Assembly (NCBI GenBank): GCA_023397905.1 | Contig: JAEWSZ010000211.1 | Span: forward strand, 62,001 to 126,000 | From: Bacillota bacterium | GTDB taxonomy: Bacteria > Bacillota > Clostridia > Acetivibrionales > DSM-1351 | DNA: 64,000 bases | Direction of reading: 5' to 3' | Shown: in pieces, positions 54,212 through 62,594 of the stretch | Layout: each line of letters starts with the position of its first letter | Position numbering within the stretch: position 1 is the stretch's first letter | Notes under the pieces: generated by a model | What the model saw: only the letters and a program-made list of their open reading frames with translations | Database searches by the model: none | Told to the model about the DNA's origin: nothing | Translations under genes and position numbers: made by a program

Positions 54212-55261
54212 TTACTTTACAAATCTTTTGTCCACATACTGTTCAGGTGTCAGCGGAGAATCCTTGTCGATATTCCCCAGGTCTTTCAGGATTTTCACCG
54301 CATTTGCCAGACCTGTCAGATCTGTCTTGCAATCCAAATCCCAGCGTGCGATATCCTTGTCAACAATTACCTTCAGCAGATTTTCATCCAGTCCCAGCTT
54401 TTCTTTTCCCAGCGCTATCAATTCGTCAGGGTGGTCTTTTGCATATGCCACGGATTCCTTGTAAGCCTTAAAGAAATTTTCAATGGTTTCGGGATTTGAC
54501 TCAATGTATTTATCAGTGGCGAATATATAGCTGTGCTGGTATTCACCATAGTAGTTTACAGCCTCTTCAAGCGTATGTCCGATCCCGTCCAGTTCCGTTT
54601 TGGAGACATAGGGCTCCGACATCACCGCACCTGCCAGCTGGCCGGATTGGATGGCCTGATAGAGTCCTGTTCCGGAACCTGCGGCAATTACTTTTACATC
54701 ATCTTCCTTCATGCCCTTGGCTTTGAGGATGACTTGCAGCGCCTGCTGCTGGCCTCCTCCGATTGAGCTTACGCCCACGTTTTTGCCCTTCAGGTCCTCA
54801 ACCGATTTAATATCATTTCTGGCCACCAGCACAAAGTCCATCTTTGCCTGCGGCGGTGAACCAACTACTTTAATGGGAACACTCTTGGAAATTCCCGTGA
54901 GAATGGGAGTTCCTATGGAACCCAGATCCACCTGTCCGCTTGCTGCGGCGGAAATGGCTTCAGGTCCGCCTTTCAGGAAACTGACTATTTCCAGGTCCAC
55001 TCCATATTTTGTGAATATCCCTTTCTCCTTTCCCAATTGGACAAACAGGTTTGCCGTGTTGGCTCCCAGGTCTGCCAGCCTTAATTTTACCGGCTGCACG
55101 GATGGCTGTGCCGATGTCTGTGACGCCTCCCCATTGGTTTCCTGTGCCTGAGAGGTCTGCGCCGACTGCTGTGAGGTCTGGCTGCCGCAGGCTGCAAGCA
55201 GGGATATAATAAACAAGCCTGCTAATGCTAAAAGTACTATTCTGGTTTTTATACTTTTCAT
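54212..55261 (-). CDS. TauA/SsuA/NMT1-like ABC transporter substrate-binding lipoprotein
   Basis: A 349-residue lipoprotein: signal peptide with lipobox LLAAC, then a Ser/Gln/Thr-rich linker. The mature part is of the nitrate/sulfonate/taurine/thiamine-precursor (NMT1/OpuAC-like) type: FVQLGKEKGIFTKYGVDLEIVSFLKGGPEAISAAASGQVDLGSIGTP and DLKGKNVGVSSIGGGQQQALQ. These proteins bind small anionic or aromatic compounds such as sulfonates, nitrate or pyrimidine precursors. It works with the permease (58789-59601) and ATPase (59591-60484) of the same operon, but is separated from them by three enzyme genes, which suggests that uptake and conversion are linked. Confidence 0.9.
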   Translation of the reverse strand: MKSIKTRIVLLALAGLFIISLLAACGSQTSQQSAQTSQAQETNGEASQTSAQPSVQPVKLRLADLGANTANLFVQLGKEKGIFTKYGVDLEIVSFLKGGPEAISAAASGQVDLGSIGTPILTGISKSVPIKVVGSPPQAKMDFVLVARNDIKSVEDLKGKNVGVSSIGGGQQQALQVILKAKGMKEDDVKVIAAGSGTGLYQAIQSGQLAGAVMSEPYVSKTELDGIGHTLEEAVNYYGEYQHSYIFATDKYIESNPETIENFFKAYKESVAYAKDHPDELIALGKEKLGLDENLLKVIVDKDIARWDLDCKTDLTGLANAVKILKDLGNIDKDSPLTPEQYVDKRFVK

Positions 55262-55318
55262 ATTGTCACTTTCCTTTCATTAGTGATTGACTTTTGTCAG
55301 TTTGATTTATTTCAACAG

Positions 55319-56713
55319 TTATGCCAGCATTTCCACAAAAGCATTGACCCGGTTCTGCAGCTGCTCCGACTGGGTGCTTCCAAATTCGTGCTCAATGATC
55401 AGCGTAGGCACTCCTGACTGTTTCTTGATTTCGTCCACCAGCGCTCTGGCTACCGCAGATTGGGTATTGCAGCCCCAGTTGTACAGGAACAGGACACCGT
55501 CGGCTTTTGACTTTTTGATTTGCTCCACCGTCCAACTGGCCCGTTCATAGATGGACTGCTCATACGGATATGAGAGAATGGCTTTGGAGAGGTTGTAAAA
55601 AGGATCTCCCGTCTCTTCCACCAGTGTGGTGATATCGCTCCAATGGTTGTCATTGCCTACTATAATACCGCCTGCCTGCTCTGTCCGGTATTCATTTGGG
55701 AATACGCAGGAACCGCACACAAATATCCTCGCCGGATTATCCGGCACGCCCTCCCCTTTGATTCCTTTTTTCACACGGTCCTCCATATATCTCCTGGTCT
55801 CTTTCAAAAGGCTCAGGCTGGCCTGGGGGTCGCCGTGCTGCTCCATGCCGCCCAGTTGGAACAGGTCCCGGCGGTCTTTTCCGTTTGTGGGAGGAACATC
55901 CGTGGACCACCATAAATCTGCAATTTCCATTGCCAGCCGGCGGCCCTCATTGTGCAGTTTGATCTCATTGAGCAGGTCCTCCGCAGTGGTCTCCCTGCCG
56001 GTCAGTTCATCAATTGACTTAATGAGCTTGCGAATGTTCTCCGCGAAATACTCCACGGCCCACTCCTTATCCTTCTGCGCGCCCAGCGGATAATCGGCCA
56101 GAAACAGCTTTACATCCTTCCTGGCTCCATGACGGTGGGCTTCCAGACCGTAGGAAACATCCGAGCATCTCAGACAGGAAAAGGGAGCCACCATATCTAC
56201 AGGCACATTCCCCTCCTGTATATGCTCATACCCTGCGGTATTGCAGGCCTCAAAGCTTATGGCCCTGTATGCCTTCTCCTTGTCGTTGGCATTGGCCACC
56301 TCTTCCTGGCTCAGGTTCAATCCGCTCTGCTTCCTTCTGGCCCATATTCCGGTACTGGCCGGACGCAATGCAATGGCGCCCGCCGCATAGTAAGGATCTA
56401 CGCTCTGACCTCCCTGGACGAAGACCACGGGAACTCCGTTCTTTTTTGCTTTGGTCATTCTGTCGTCCATGGTCATCAGAAGGTAATTATTTTTAAGTGA
56501 AACCGGAAGCGTCACGTCTCCTGACAATTTTCTTCCGAAATAGTCGCTGTTGTCATAGACATTGGGATATTTCTGAGGACCGGTCACGGTCAGGTATTCC
56601 CACACCTCTTCCGCCGTTGCCCTGGTGCCGTCACGGAATATGATATCATCCGTTTTCAGAAAGTTTTCCTTGACTTCCTCCGGATATCTGAATAATTGGT
56701 TGGAACTGCTCAT
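55319..56713 (-). CDS. 2-hydroxyacyl-CoA dehydratase / benzoyl-CoA reductase family subunit (HgdA-like length)
   Basis: A 464-residue iron-sulfur subunit. Cysteines fitting cluster ligation are C157 (FEACNTAG), C180/C183 (PFSCLRCSD), a pair near residue 335 (VCGSCVF) and one near 420 (NWGCNTQ). The C-terminal half shows the family pattern GGIIVGNDNHWSD, a run ADGVLFLYNWGCN, and the end LQNRVNAFVEML. It has more cysteines than the classical three of HgdA/HgdB. It partners with the 390-residue subunit upstream and the activator ATPase. The family includes true hydroxyacyl-CoA dehydratases, benzoyl-CoA reductases and double-cubane-cluster reductases with non-CoA substrates; which applies here is open. 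Confidence 0.88.
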   Translation of the reverse strand: MSSSNQLFRYPEEVKENFLKTDDIIFRDGTRATAEEVWEYLTVTGPQKYPNVYDNSDYFGRKLSGDVTLPVSLKNNYLLMTMDDRMTKAKKNGVPVVFVQGGQSVDPYYAAGAIALRPASTGIWARRKQSGLNLSQEEVANANDKEKAYRAISFEACNTAGYEHIQEGNVPVDMVAPFSCLRCSDVSYGLEAHRHGARKDVKLFLADYPLGAQKDKEWAVEYFAENIRKLIKSIDELTGRETTAEDLLNEIKLHNEGRRLAMEIADLWWSTDVPPTNGKDRRDLFQLGGMEQHGDPQASLSLLKETRRYMEDRVKKGIKGEGVPDNPARIFVCGSCVFPNEYRTEQAGGIIVGNDNHWSDITTLVEETGDPFYNLSKAILSYPYEQSIYERASWTVEQIKKSKADGVLFLYNWGCNTQSAVARALVDEIKKQSGVPTLIIEHEFGSTQSEQLQNRVNAFVEMLA

Positions 56714-56732
56714 ATCATTCCCTCCTCAAGTC

Positions 56733-57905
56733 CTATAGATTTTTGTTCCTGATCATTTCCACAAAAGCCTCCACTCTGGTACGGATGGCTTCATAATCAG
56801 AACCCGCATACTCCGTATGGATCTCCAGCAGGGGAATTCCCTCCGCCGCCAGAATATCCTTGGTCTCCTTGGCTTTAAAGGTATACGGATCGCAGTAGCG
56901 CAGCGTATGATAGATTACACCCTGGGCTTTATAGTTGCCTATCATCTCTTTGAGCCGTTTGAGCCGTTTGTCCGTCTCCAGCTCCAGGTAGGGCAGCGCG
57001 CCGTGAGGAGTGCGGTTAATATATGCAAGTGCGATCCCGGCCACGCTGTTCTCTTTTATTTTTACGTCCAGATAGGGTATCAGTCCCGACCAGAGGTCGT
57101 CTCCCACTACTCTTCCGCCCACCTGGTTTATGATCTGTATCAGCTTGCTGTCCCCCGGAGGTATGACGCTGCCCGAAATGAATATGCGCGCCTCGTCCTC
57201 CAGCGGTTCGATGCGGATCTCTCCCTCTTTTTCCTTCAGCTCCGCCAGAACGGCTTCCAGAAGGGACAGGTATTCCTTTCTGTCCAGGAAATAGCCTGCG
57301 TGAATGATATCATGCGTCTCTTCCCAGGATATCAGCTCCTCTTTGGACGCCTGGTAATCATAAATGGCAACTATGGCTTCCCGGGTCCGGTTATAAAGCT
57401 CGATAGTTTCACCGAGCACTTTCTCATCTATTTTTCTTCCGGCGAATTCCTCCAGCTTTTGTACAAAATACTCCAGCTCCTTGACAAAATATTTTTGCGC
57501 CTCCGGCCAGTAAAAGTTTCTGGGAACGCCCAGAATAAGTACTTCCTTTTGGAAATAATACTGAATGATCTCCGCCGTGCGGTAAGTCTGAAGGCATGTG
57601 GCGTCAAAAGCCAGCAGATCCGTATTCTGTACGTAAGGGTCCTTGTTTTCTGCGAAAAGCCCTACGGTTTCGCGGACGAAGACACAGTTTTTTGTCGAAA
57701 TATATCTGGCTCCGATCTCCACCAGCCTGTCGTCTCCTCCGGCGCCGATGCGGACCGGAATAAGTCCAAGGGCATAGATGACCTCCTCCGGCAGATTGTA
57801 TCCCTGCCAACCCACGACTTTTTTCCCTTCCCGCCGTGCCTTTGCAATCTCTTCCGGCCTTTCCTCCAGCCGTTTTCTGATAATGTCCAGCGTTTGTAAA
57901 CCCAT
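56733..57905 (-). CDS. 2-hydroxyacyl-CoA dehydratase / benzoyl-CoA reductase family subunit (HgdB-like length)
   Basis: A 390-residue subunit. The start at 57905 (MGLQTLDIIRKRL) lies 1 bp after the stop of the activator gene. Three cysteines fit one [4Fe-4S] cluster: C74 (TKNCVFVRE), C104 (DATCLQTYRT) and one near 340 (LRYCDPYTFK). The family motifs WQGYNLPEEVIYALGLIPVRIGAG, RIFISGSVIPPGDSKL and GGRVVGDDLWSGL are intact. Length and cysteine layout match HgdB/BcrB-type subunits. Expected to form a heterodimer with the product of 55319-56713. Confidence 0.9.
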   Translation of the reverse strand: MGLQTLDIIRKRLEERPEEIAKARREGKKVVGWQGYNLPEEVIYALGLIPVRIGAGGDDRLVEIGARYISTKNCVFVRETVGLFAENKDPYVQNTDLLAFDATCLQTYRTAEIIQYYFQKEVLILGVPRNFYWPEAQKYFVKELEYFVQKLEEFAGRKIDEKVLGETIELYNRTREAIVAIYDYQASKEELISWEETHDIIHAGYFLDRKEYLSLLEAVLAELKEKEGEIRIEPLEDEARIFISGSVIPPGDSKLIQIINQVGGRVVGDDLWSGLIPYLDVKIKENSVAGIALAYINRTPHGALPYLELETDKRLKRLKEMIGNYKAQGVIYHTLRYCDPYTFKAKETKDILAAEGIPLLEIHTEYAGSDYEAIRTRVEAFVEMIRNKNL

Positions 57906-57906
57906 A

Positions 57907-58704
57907 TCATTTGCCTCTCTTCCAGGAATTTTGTGCAATCACTGCCGCTCCGATGGCTCCTACCAGCTGCGGGTCGTTTTCAGGCTGAACAATGGTAACG
58001 TTCAGAGTTTCCTCCAGCGCTTTCCTCATTCCCACATTTTTAGCCACTCCCCCTGAGAAGAAAACGTCGCTGGCGATACCCACCCGTGAGAACATACCCC
58101 CAACTCTGTTGGCGATGGCGTGGTGGATACCCACTATGATGTTCTCCGGCTTTTCACCTCTGGCCAGCAGCGAAACGGTTTCAGATTCGGCAAATACGGT
58201 ACAGGTACTGCTCACCGGCAGAACGGTGGTGGCCTTCAGGGAAAGCGGCCCCAATTCCTCCAGCGACACCTTGAATACATTTGCCATAACCTCCAGAAAC
58301 CGGCCGGTACCTGCGGCACATTTATCATTCATGGCAAAATCCGTCACATTTCCGTCTTCATCCAGCCGGATGGCCTTACAATCCTGGCCGCCCATGTCTA
58401 TGATGGTCCTGGTGTCAGGATGCAGGTAATGGGCGCCTTTTGCATGGCAGGTGATCTCGGTGACGGTTTTATTGGCATAGGGAGCGGAAATCCTTCCATA
58501 TCCCGTACCCACAATATACTTCAGATCTTCGCGCTGCAAGCCCGCATTTTCCAGGGCGGTGTTCAGCCCATGGAGTCCGTTTTCCTCAGTGTTGATCCCC
58601 GTTCGGATGATACTGGAACCCACTATCTTCCCTTCCGACATTATTACTGTTTTTGTGCCGAGAGAACCCACATCCACTCCGGCAAAAGCTACTGTTTCCG
58701 ACAT
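57907..58704 (-). CDS. BadF/HgdC-type activator ATPase
   Basis: A 265-residue ASKHA-fold ATPase that injects one low-potential electron into the dehydratase/reductase at the cost of ATP. The phosphate loop is GVDVGSLGTKTVIM. The two cysteines that hold the [4Fe-4S] cluster between two monomers are C129 (MNDKCAAGTGRFLEVM) and C168 (SSTCTVFAESE), both in the exact HgdC context. Also visible: DMGGQDCKAI and FFSGGVAKNVGMRKALE. RBS AAAGGAGAG. It directly precedes, and is nearly fused to, the smaller subunit gene. Extremely oxygen-sensitive in relatives, which fits a strict anaerobe. Confidence 0.94.
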   Translation of the reverse strand: MSETVAFAGVDVGSLGTKTVIMSEGKIVGSSIIRTGINTEENGLHGLNTALENAGLQREDLKYIVGTGYGRISAPYANKTVTEITCHAKGAHYLHPDTRTIIDMGGQDCKAIRLDEDGNVTDFAMNDKCAAGTGRFLEVMANVFKVSLEELGPLSLKATTVLPVSSTCTVFAESETVSLLARGEKPENIIVGIHHAIANRVGGMFSRVGIASDVFFSGGVAKNVGMRKALEETLNVTIVQPENDPQLVGAIGAAVIAQNSWKRGK

Positions 58705-58788
58705 TTTGATCTCTCCTTTATTTGATTGAACCTGTTAAGGTTATTTTCAGTTTGAATTTGGAATTTTGAAAATCGTTTATTGCTCAAG

Positions 58789-59601
58789 TTACGCGTCATT
58801 CCCGCGCCATTTGTCAAAATGCTCGTTGAGTATGAGCAGGGTTCTGTCCATGATAATTCCTATAAGGGCAATTACAAGTACCCCCACAAAAATCTTGTCC
58901 GTCTGGAAGGTGGCGCCTGCAAACTCGATCAGGTATCCTATTCCCTCGGAACCTCCGAAAACCTCCGCTCCGATAACGCCCAAAAGCGCACGGCCTGTGG
59001 CCAGTCTCAATCCAGTCATCAGAAAAGGTACCGACTCAGGAAGGGCAATGGTCCAGAAAATCTGCCTTTCTGAGGCTCCATATGCTCTGGCAACTGTGGT
59101 CAGGTCATCGCTGACATTGGCAATGGCTACCTGCATATTCACAATCAAAGGGAATACCGCACTCAGAAATACCAGTGCAATCTTTGAACCCGGCCCAATA
59201 CCGAACCATATTATAAAAAGTGGCATCAGGGCAATACGAGGCGTGGTGTACATGGCGGCTATCAAAGGGCCGAAGGCTATTCTTGCCTTCTTGAACCAGC
59301 CCAGCAGGATTCCCACCGGAATTCCAATGCCTGCGGCCAGCAAATATCCCATTATGAATATCTCCCCGCTGGCCAGTATATGTTTCACAAGAGTGCCGTC
59401 CTTTATGAGTTCCACCGCGGAACCAAATACCCGTGACGGGGAACTGGTAAATTGGGGATTTACCAGGCCCAGCCTGCTGAAAATCTCCCAGCCCAGAAGC
59501 AGTATGACGATCACTCCTCCGCTCAGCAGAGTGTTGTGAAAGACTTCTTTTGCTTTTCTTTTTTTGATGACTTTATTTTTAGAAACGCTGTCAGATGGCA
59601 T
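58789..59601 (-). CDS. TauC/SsuC-like ABC transporter permease
   Basis: A 270-residue permease with six helices; the first (about 25-45) follows a basic N-terminus. The EAA loop appears as VARAYGASERQIFWTIALPESVPFLMTGL, typical of the nitrate/taurine/sulfonate branch. It overlaps the ATPase gene by 11 bp and belongs to the same importer as the lipoprotein at 54212-55261. Confidence 0.92.
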   Translation of the reverse strand: MPSDSVSKNKVIKKRKAKEVFHNTLLSGGVIVILLLGWEIFSRLGLVNPQFTSSPSRVFGSAVELIKDGTLVKHILASGEIFIMGYLLAAGIGIPVGILLGWFKKARIAFGPLIAAMYTTPRIALMPLFIIWFGIGPGSKIALVFLSAVFPLIVNMQVAIANVSDDLTTVARAYGASERQIFWTIALPESVPFLMTGLRLATGRALLGVIGAEVFGGSEGIGYLIEFAGATFQTDKIFVGVLVIALIGIIMDRTLLILNEHFDKWRGNDA

Positions 59602-60484
59602 ATTCTATATCCACCTTCTTTCCCGCGGATTGGTTGATAAGGCGCCATATCCGGTCAACAAGATAATCGTACTCGCTGTTGCTTCTGACCTCCGGCGTCC
59701 TGGGCCTTGGCAGGTTTATCCTGACCTCATCCAGTATCTGCGCCGGCCGGGCTGAAAAGACAATGACCCTGTCCGACAAGAGGACCGCTTCGTCAATCTG
59801 GTGAGTGACCATAAGTACTGTTTTCTTTGTCTTTTCCCATATGTCCAGAAGCTCGTTCTGCATCATTTCACGCGTAATGGCGTCAAGTGCGGCAAAGGGT
59901 TCGTCCAGAAGCAGAACCTCCGGTTCGTAGACCAGCGCCCTGGCCAGATTTACTCTTTGCTGCATACCTCCAGACAATTGATACGGAAAATAATTTTCAA
60001 ACCCGGTGAGATTGACCATTTCCACATATTTTCCTGCCCGGCGGACAGCCTCTTCCTTTTTTACACCCCGCAGCTCCAGGCCGTAAATAACATTTTTTAT
60101 TACCGACCTCCAGGGCAGAAGCGAAGGTCTCTGGAAAACCACCGCCCTGTCGGGTCCGGGGCCGTTCACCTTTCTGCCGTCTACGGATATGGAACCTGAC
60201 TTTGCCTTCAGGAGACCTGCTACGGCACTGAGAAAAGTTGACTTGCCACAGCCGCTCAAACCCACAATTGTAACAAACTCTCCCGCCTTGATATCCAGGC
60301 TGACCTGGTTTACCGCATTTGTGATCTCGCCGCTGCTCTTGTTTTCATAGCTGAGCACCAGGTCTTTTACAGAAAGTTTTATCTCACCTGCCATCGCCGT
60401 CTCAGGCGCGTGCGGCTTACCGGTTTCTGCACTGCGCTCTGCGCCTGTGGCGCTGTCCGTTAATTTTGATGTGAATTCCAGCAT
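59591..60484 (-). CDS. TauB/SsuB-like ABC transporter ATPase
   Basis: A 297-residue ATPase and first gene of the operon. The start at 60484 (MLEFTSKLTD) has GGAAGG six bases upstream; a TTG at 60502 is less likely. An unusual hydrophilic extension of about 30 residues precedes the core. Walker A is GLSGCGKST, signature SGGMQQRVNLARAL, Walker B LLLDEPFAALD, and the switch His is in VTHQIDEA. It belongs with the permease and lipoprotein of the same operon. Confidence 0.93.
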   Translation of the reverse strand: MLEFTSKLTDSATGAERSAETGKPHAPETAMAGEIKLSVKDLVLSYENKSSGEITNAVNQVSLDIKAGEFVTIVGLSGCGKSTFLSAVAGLLKAKSGSISVDGRKVNGPGPDRAVVFQRPSLLPWRSVIKNVIYGLELRGVKKEEAVRRAGKYVEMVNLTGFENYFPYQLSGGMQQRVNLARALVYEPEVLLLDEPFAALDAITREMMQNELLDIWEKTKKTVLMVTHQIDEAVLLSDRVIVFSARPAQILDEVRINLPRPRTPEVRSNSEYDYLVDRIWRLINQSAGKKVDIEYAI

Positions 60485-60627
60485 ACATGACCTTCCTTTC
60501 AAATCAGGCTTTCAGATAAATTAATTTTCTTACGCATGATTTAATTAAATTTATATATATTTTAAAGTTTTTCTACGCTATTTTTATATCTTAGTATTCT
60601 TATATATTTTCTCGGTTATTGGTCTAT

Positions 60628-60656
60628 ATTATAATCGCCGAATCCACTGTTGTCAA
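60628..60656 (-). promoter_or_regulatory. consensus sigma-A promoter of the dehydratase/ABC operon
   Basis: On the minus strand TTGACA (60651-60656) and TATAAT (60628-60633) with a 17-bp spacer match the consensus perfectly. Such a strong promoter in an accessory operon implies repression when the substrate is absent. Confidence 0.85.
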
Positions 60657-60683
60657 TAGATTAAAGGATTTTTCTTTTGCCCA

Positions 60684-60695
60684 TTTTGGCCAAAA
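60684..60695. promoter_or_regulatory. palindromic operator candidate between the divergent promoters
   Basis: TTTTGGCCAAAA is a perfect 12-bp palindrome in the 374-bp interval between the operon and the LacI-type gene. It lies 28 bp upstream of the operon -35 box. A second palindrome, TTACGTAA, occurs at about 60749-60756. Either could bind the LacI-type regulator; neither is proven. Confidence 0.35.
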
Positions 60696-60788
60696 GTTTA
60701 TGCTAAAAGTCACTTCTAACGGCAAGTAATTTTTCCCATATTAATAAACATTACGTAAAAAATTAGTAATAATTTAATTAAAATTAAG

Positions 60789-60817
60789 TTGTTCTTTCTT
60801 CCGCTTTCTAATATAAT
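60789..60817 (+). promoter_or_regulatory. promoter of the lacI-type gene
   Basis: TTGTTC (60789-60794) and TATAAT (60812-60817) with a 17-bp spacer, about 40 bp before the start at 60859. Confidence 0.6.
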
Positions 60818-60858
60818 ATTAACCATGAAAAGACTGATAAAAATTATCCGGAGGTATT

Positions 60859-61851
60859 ATGAAAACTGACAGGATCACCATTTCCCACATCGCCAGAGAA
60901 CTTAACATTTCTTCAGTTTCCGTCAGCAGGGCGCTGTCAGGAAAGGACGGCGTCAGTGACGATCTCCGGGTACAAATACTGGAAAAAGCCAGGGAAATGG
61001 GCTATACGAAGTCCCAGATCAGCCTTTCTCCCAGAATCCTTGTGCTGCACCGCGAGCCATATAAAAAGGACAACAGCAATTTCAGCCTCATGGTACAGGG
61101 CATGGAAAAAGCGCTCCGGAAGGTTGAAGCGGATTATCATTTTGAATTTATCGACCAGAATTCCCAACTCCGCAGCATTCTACCCTATAAATTATCCAAG
61201 GGCGCCAAGTTTGACGGCGTGGTCATGCTGGGAAGATTCCGGCTGGACTATGCTTCATTTATTCATGGCAAAATACCGAATCTGATATTCTATACGGGAT
61301 ATTCCCCCGCGTATGATTATGACAGCGTCTGGTTCAGCTTTATCCATTCAGGCTACCGCCAGACTGAATATTTGCTGGAGAAGGGACACCGGGACATTGG
61401 TTTTCTGGGAAACTTCACTTTTTACAGGAACAAGGAAAGATTGGTCGGGATCACTTCCGCTCTGGAGGAACGGGAGATTCCTGTCAACCATGATTTTTTT
61501 GTGGATACCGGCAAGCAGTATCCTGAGCGTCTGGAAGAAATGATATTGCAGAAAAAGCTGCCTTCCGCATTTATCTGCGATTTTGATTTCACCGCCATAG
61601 AGCTGATCCAGCTCCTCTATTCGCATAAGATCAACGTTCCGCAGGATATATCCGTAATGGGCAGCGGAAATACCGATATGGCCCCTTTGTCCATACCGGC
61701 TCTGACATCTCTGGACCTGCATATCGAATACGCCTGCGAGGTCGCCATTGCAACTCTGATGAAAAGGATCTCACGCCCGGACAAGCCCTCGGAAAACATT
61801 GCGGTCCTGAGCACTATTGTAGAAAGGGATTCGGTAAGGTCTTTGCTCTGA
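60859..61851 (+). CDS. LacI family transcriptional regulator
   Basis: A 330-residue regulator. The N-terminal helix-turn-helix reads TISHIARELNISSVSVSRALSGKDGVSDDLRVQILEKAREMGYTKS with the hinge following. The rest is a periplasmic-binding-protein-like effector domain (FDGVVMLGRF; GHRDIGFLGN; ISVMGSGNTDMAPLSIPALTSLDLH). GGAGG precedes the ATG. It is divergent from the seven-gene ABC/dehydratase operon and the only regulator nearby, so it is probably its repressor. The effector is likely the transported compound or a product. Confidence 0.92.
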   Translation: MKTDRITISHIARELNISSVSVSRALSGKDGVSDDLRVQILEKAREMGYTKSQISLSPRILVLHREPYKKDNSNFSLMVQGMEKALRKVEADYHFEFIDQNSQLRSILPYKLSKGAKFDGVVMLGRFRLDYASFIHGKIPNLIFYTGYSPAYDYDSVWFSFIHSGYRQTEYLLEKGHRDIGFLGNFTFYRNKERLVGITSALEEREIPVNHDFFVDTGKQYPERLEEMILQKKLPSAFICDFDFTAIELIQLLYSHKINVPQDISVMGSGNTDMAPLSIPALTSLDLHIEYACEVAIATLMKRISRPDKPSENIAVLSTIVERDSVRSLL

Positions 61852-61969
61852 AAAATCGAATACGCCTTGGCTGAGTACCGCTTTTAGAGGGGATTACCGC
61901 TGCTCTTTATCGCTAGATTTCCCGCTTTATGGTATACTATTAACAAATGGCGAAAGGCGGTGCTGGCAT

Positions 61970-62288
61970 ATGAAAAGTAATGTTCAAAAGGTAATGGAAC
62001 TTATTGATAGTCTTACCCCGGACGAAAAAAATTGATATATAAGAAAATGAATGATGAAATCAATGGCAAGCTGCTCGATTTTCTTGATACTGTAAATGAA
62101 CGGGCTGAAAAGTATCCTATTTCAGTAGATGAGATTACAAAAGAAGCCGAGGAAGTCAGAGGCAGCAATTATGAAATGCCAATTTTATTATAACCGGAGA
62201 TGAGGATTTACTCGCTTTGAACCCATATCGTTGGATAAACATTTTAAGTCCCGTTGCATTTATCAAACAATTCTATGAAATTGAATGA
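61970..62288 (+). pseudogene. remnant of a PIN-type toxin-antitoxin pair
   Basis: The first frame reads MKSNVQKVMELIDSLTPDE, then breaks in a run of seven A (about 62023-62030); one more A restores KKLIYKKMNDEING and a charged helical stretch to EEVRGSNYEMP, like antitoxins paired with PIN toxins. Directly after, in another frame, comes IITGDEDLLALNPYRWINILSPVAFI, the C-terminal end of a PIN-domain toxin with its conserved GDEDLL motif. The toxin N-terminus (about 90 residues) is missing. Thus one frameshift and one deletion have inactivated the pair. Confidence 0.7.
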
Positions 62289-62329
62289 TTATAATTTACC
62301 CCTGAAAAATTGTGCAAAAATCACTTAGG

Positions 62330-62537
62330 AAATTTGATAAACTCCAATGTGAGAAATCTGACGCAGTCAAATTTTAAGGGAACTCAGTATAGCTGCAGAA
62401 ATTTTATAAGCTCCAATATGAGAAATTTGACGCAGTCAAATTTTAAGGGAACTCAGTATAACTGCGGAAATTTTATAAGCTCCAATATGAGAAATTTGAC
62501 GCAGTCAAATTTCAAGGGAACCTCAGTATAGCTGCAG
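62330..62537 (+). repeat. three 69-70-bp tandem repeats, each with an internal hairpin
   Basis: Units start at 62330, 62399 and 62468 (last one 70 bp by an extra C), with a partial fourth from 62538. Each holds the arms AAATTTGAC and GTCAAATTT around a 3-base loop (first unit with one change), plus GGGAACTCAGTAT and a CTGCAG-like end. The period is divisible by three, so an open frame of 73 codons (62310-62531) crosses the array, but it has no ribosome binding site and is probably not a gene. The rest of 61852-62592 holds the pseudogene and a terminator. Confidence 0.88.
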
Positions 62538-62559
62538 AAATTTTATGAAATAAAATTTC

Positions 62560-62594
62560 AAAGTGCCTTGGTACATTGTACCAAGGCACTTTTT
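62560..62594. terminator. strong hairpin terminator at the 3' end of zapA
   Basis: A 16-bp perfect inverted repeat (AAAGTGCCTTGGTACA at 62560-62575, complement at 62577-62592) overlaps the zapA stop codon. A run of five T follows on the plus strand and T-rich sequence on the minus strand. Confidence 0.8.

Noticed and set aside
56817..57899. 360-codon plus-strand frame opposite the smaller dehydratase subunit
   Set aside because: It is the antisense shadow of a clearly conserved gene, with no start signal and no family resemblance.
60824..60868. 14-codon upstream frame overlapping the lacI-type start
   Set aside because: It begins at about the predicted transcription start with no ribosome binding site; most likely chance.
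62310..62531. 73-codon frame across the 69-bp repeats
   Set aside because: It is open only because the repeat length is a multiple of three; no start signal is present.
62330..62537. CRISPR array
   Set aside because: Units are contiguous and nearly identical over 69 bp with no variable spacers, and no cas gene is present.
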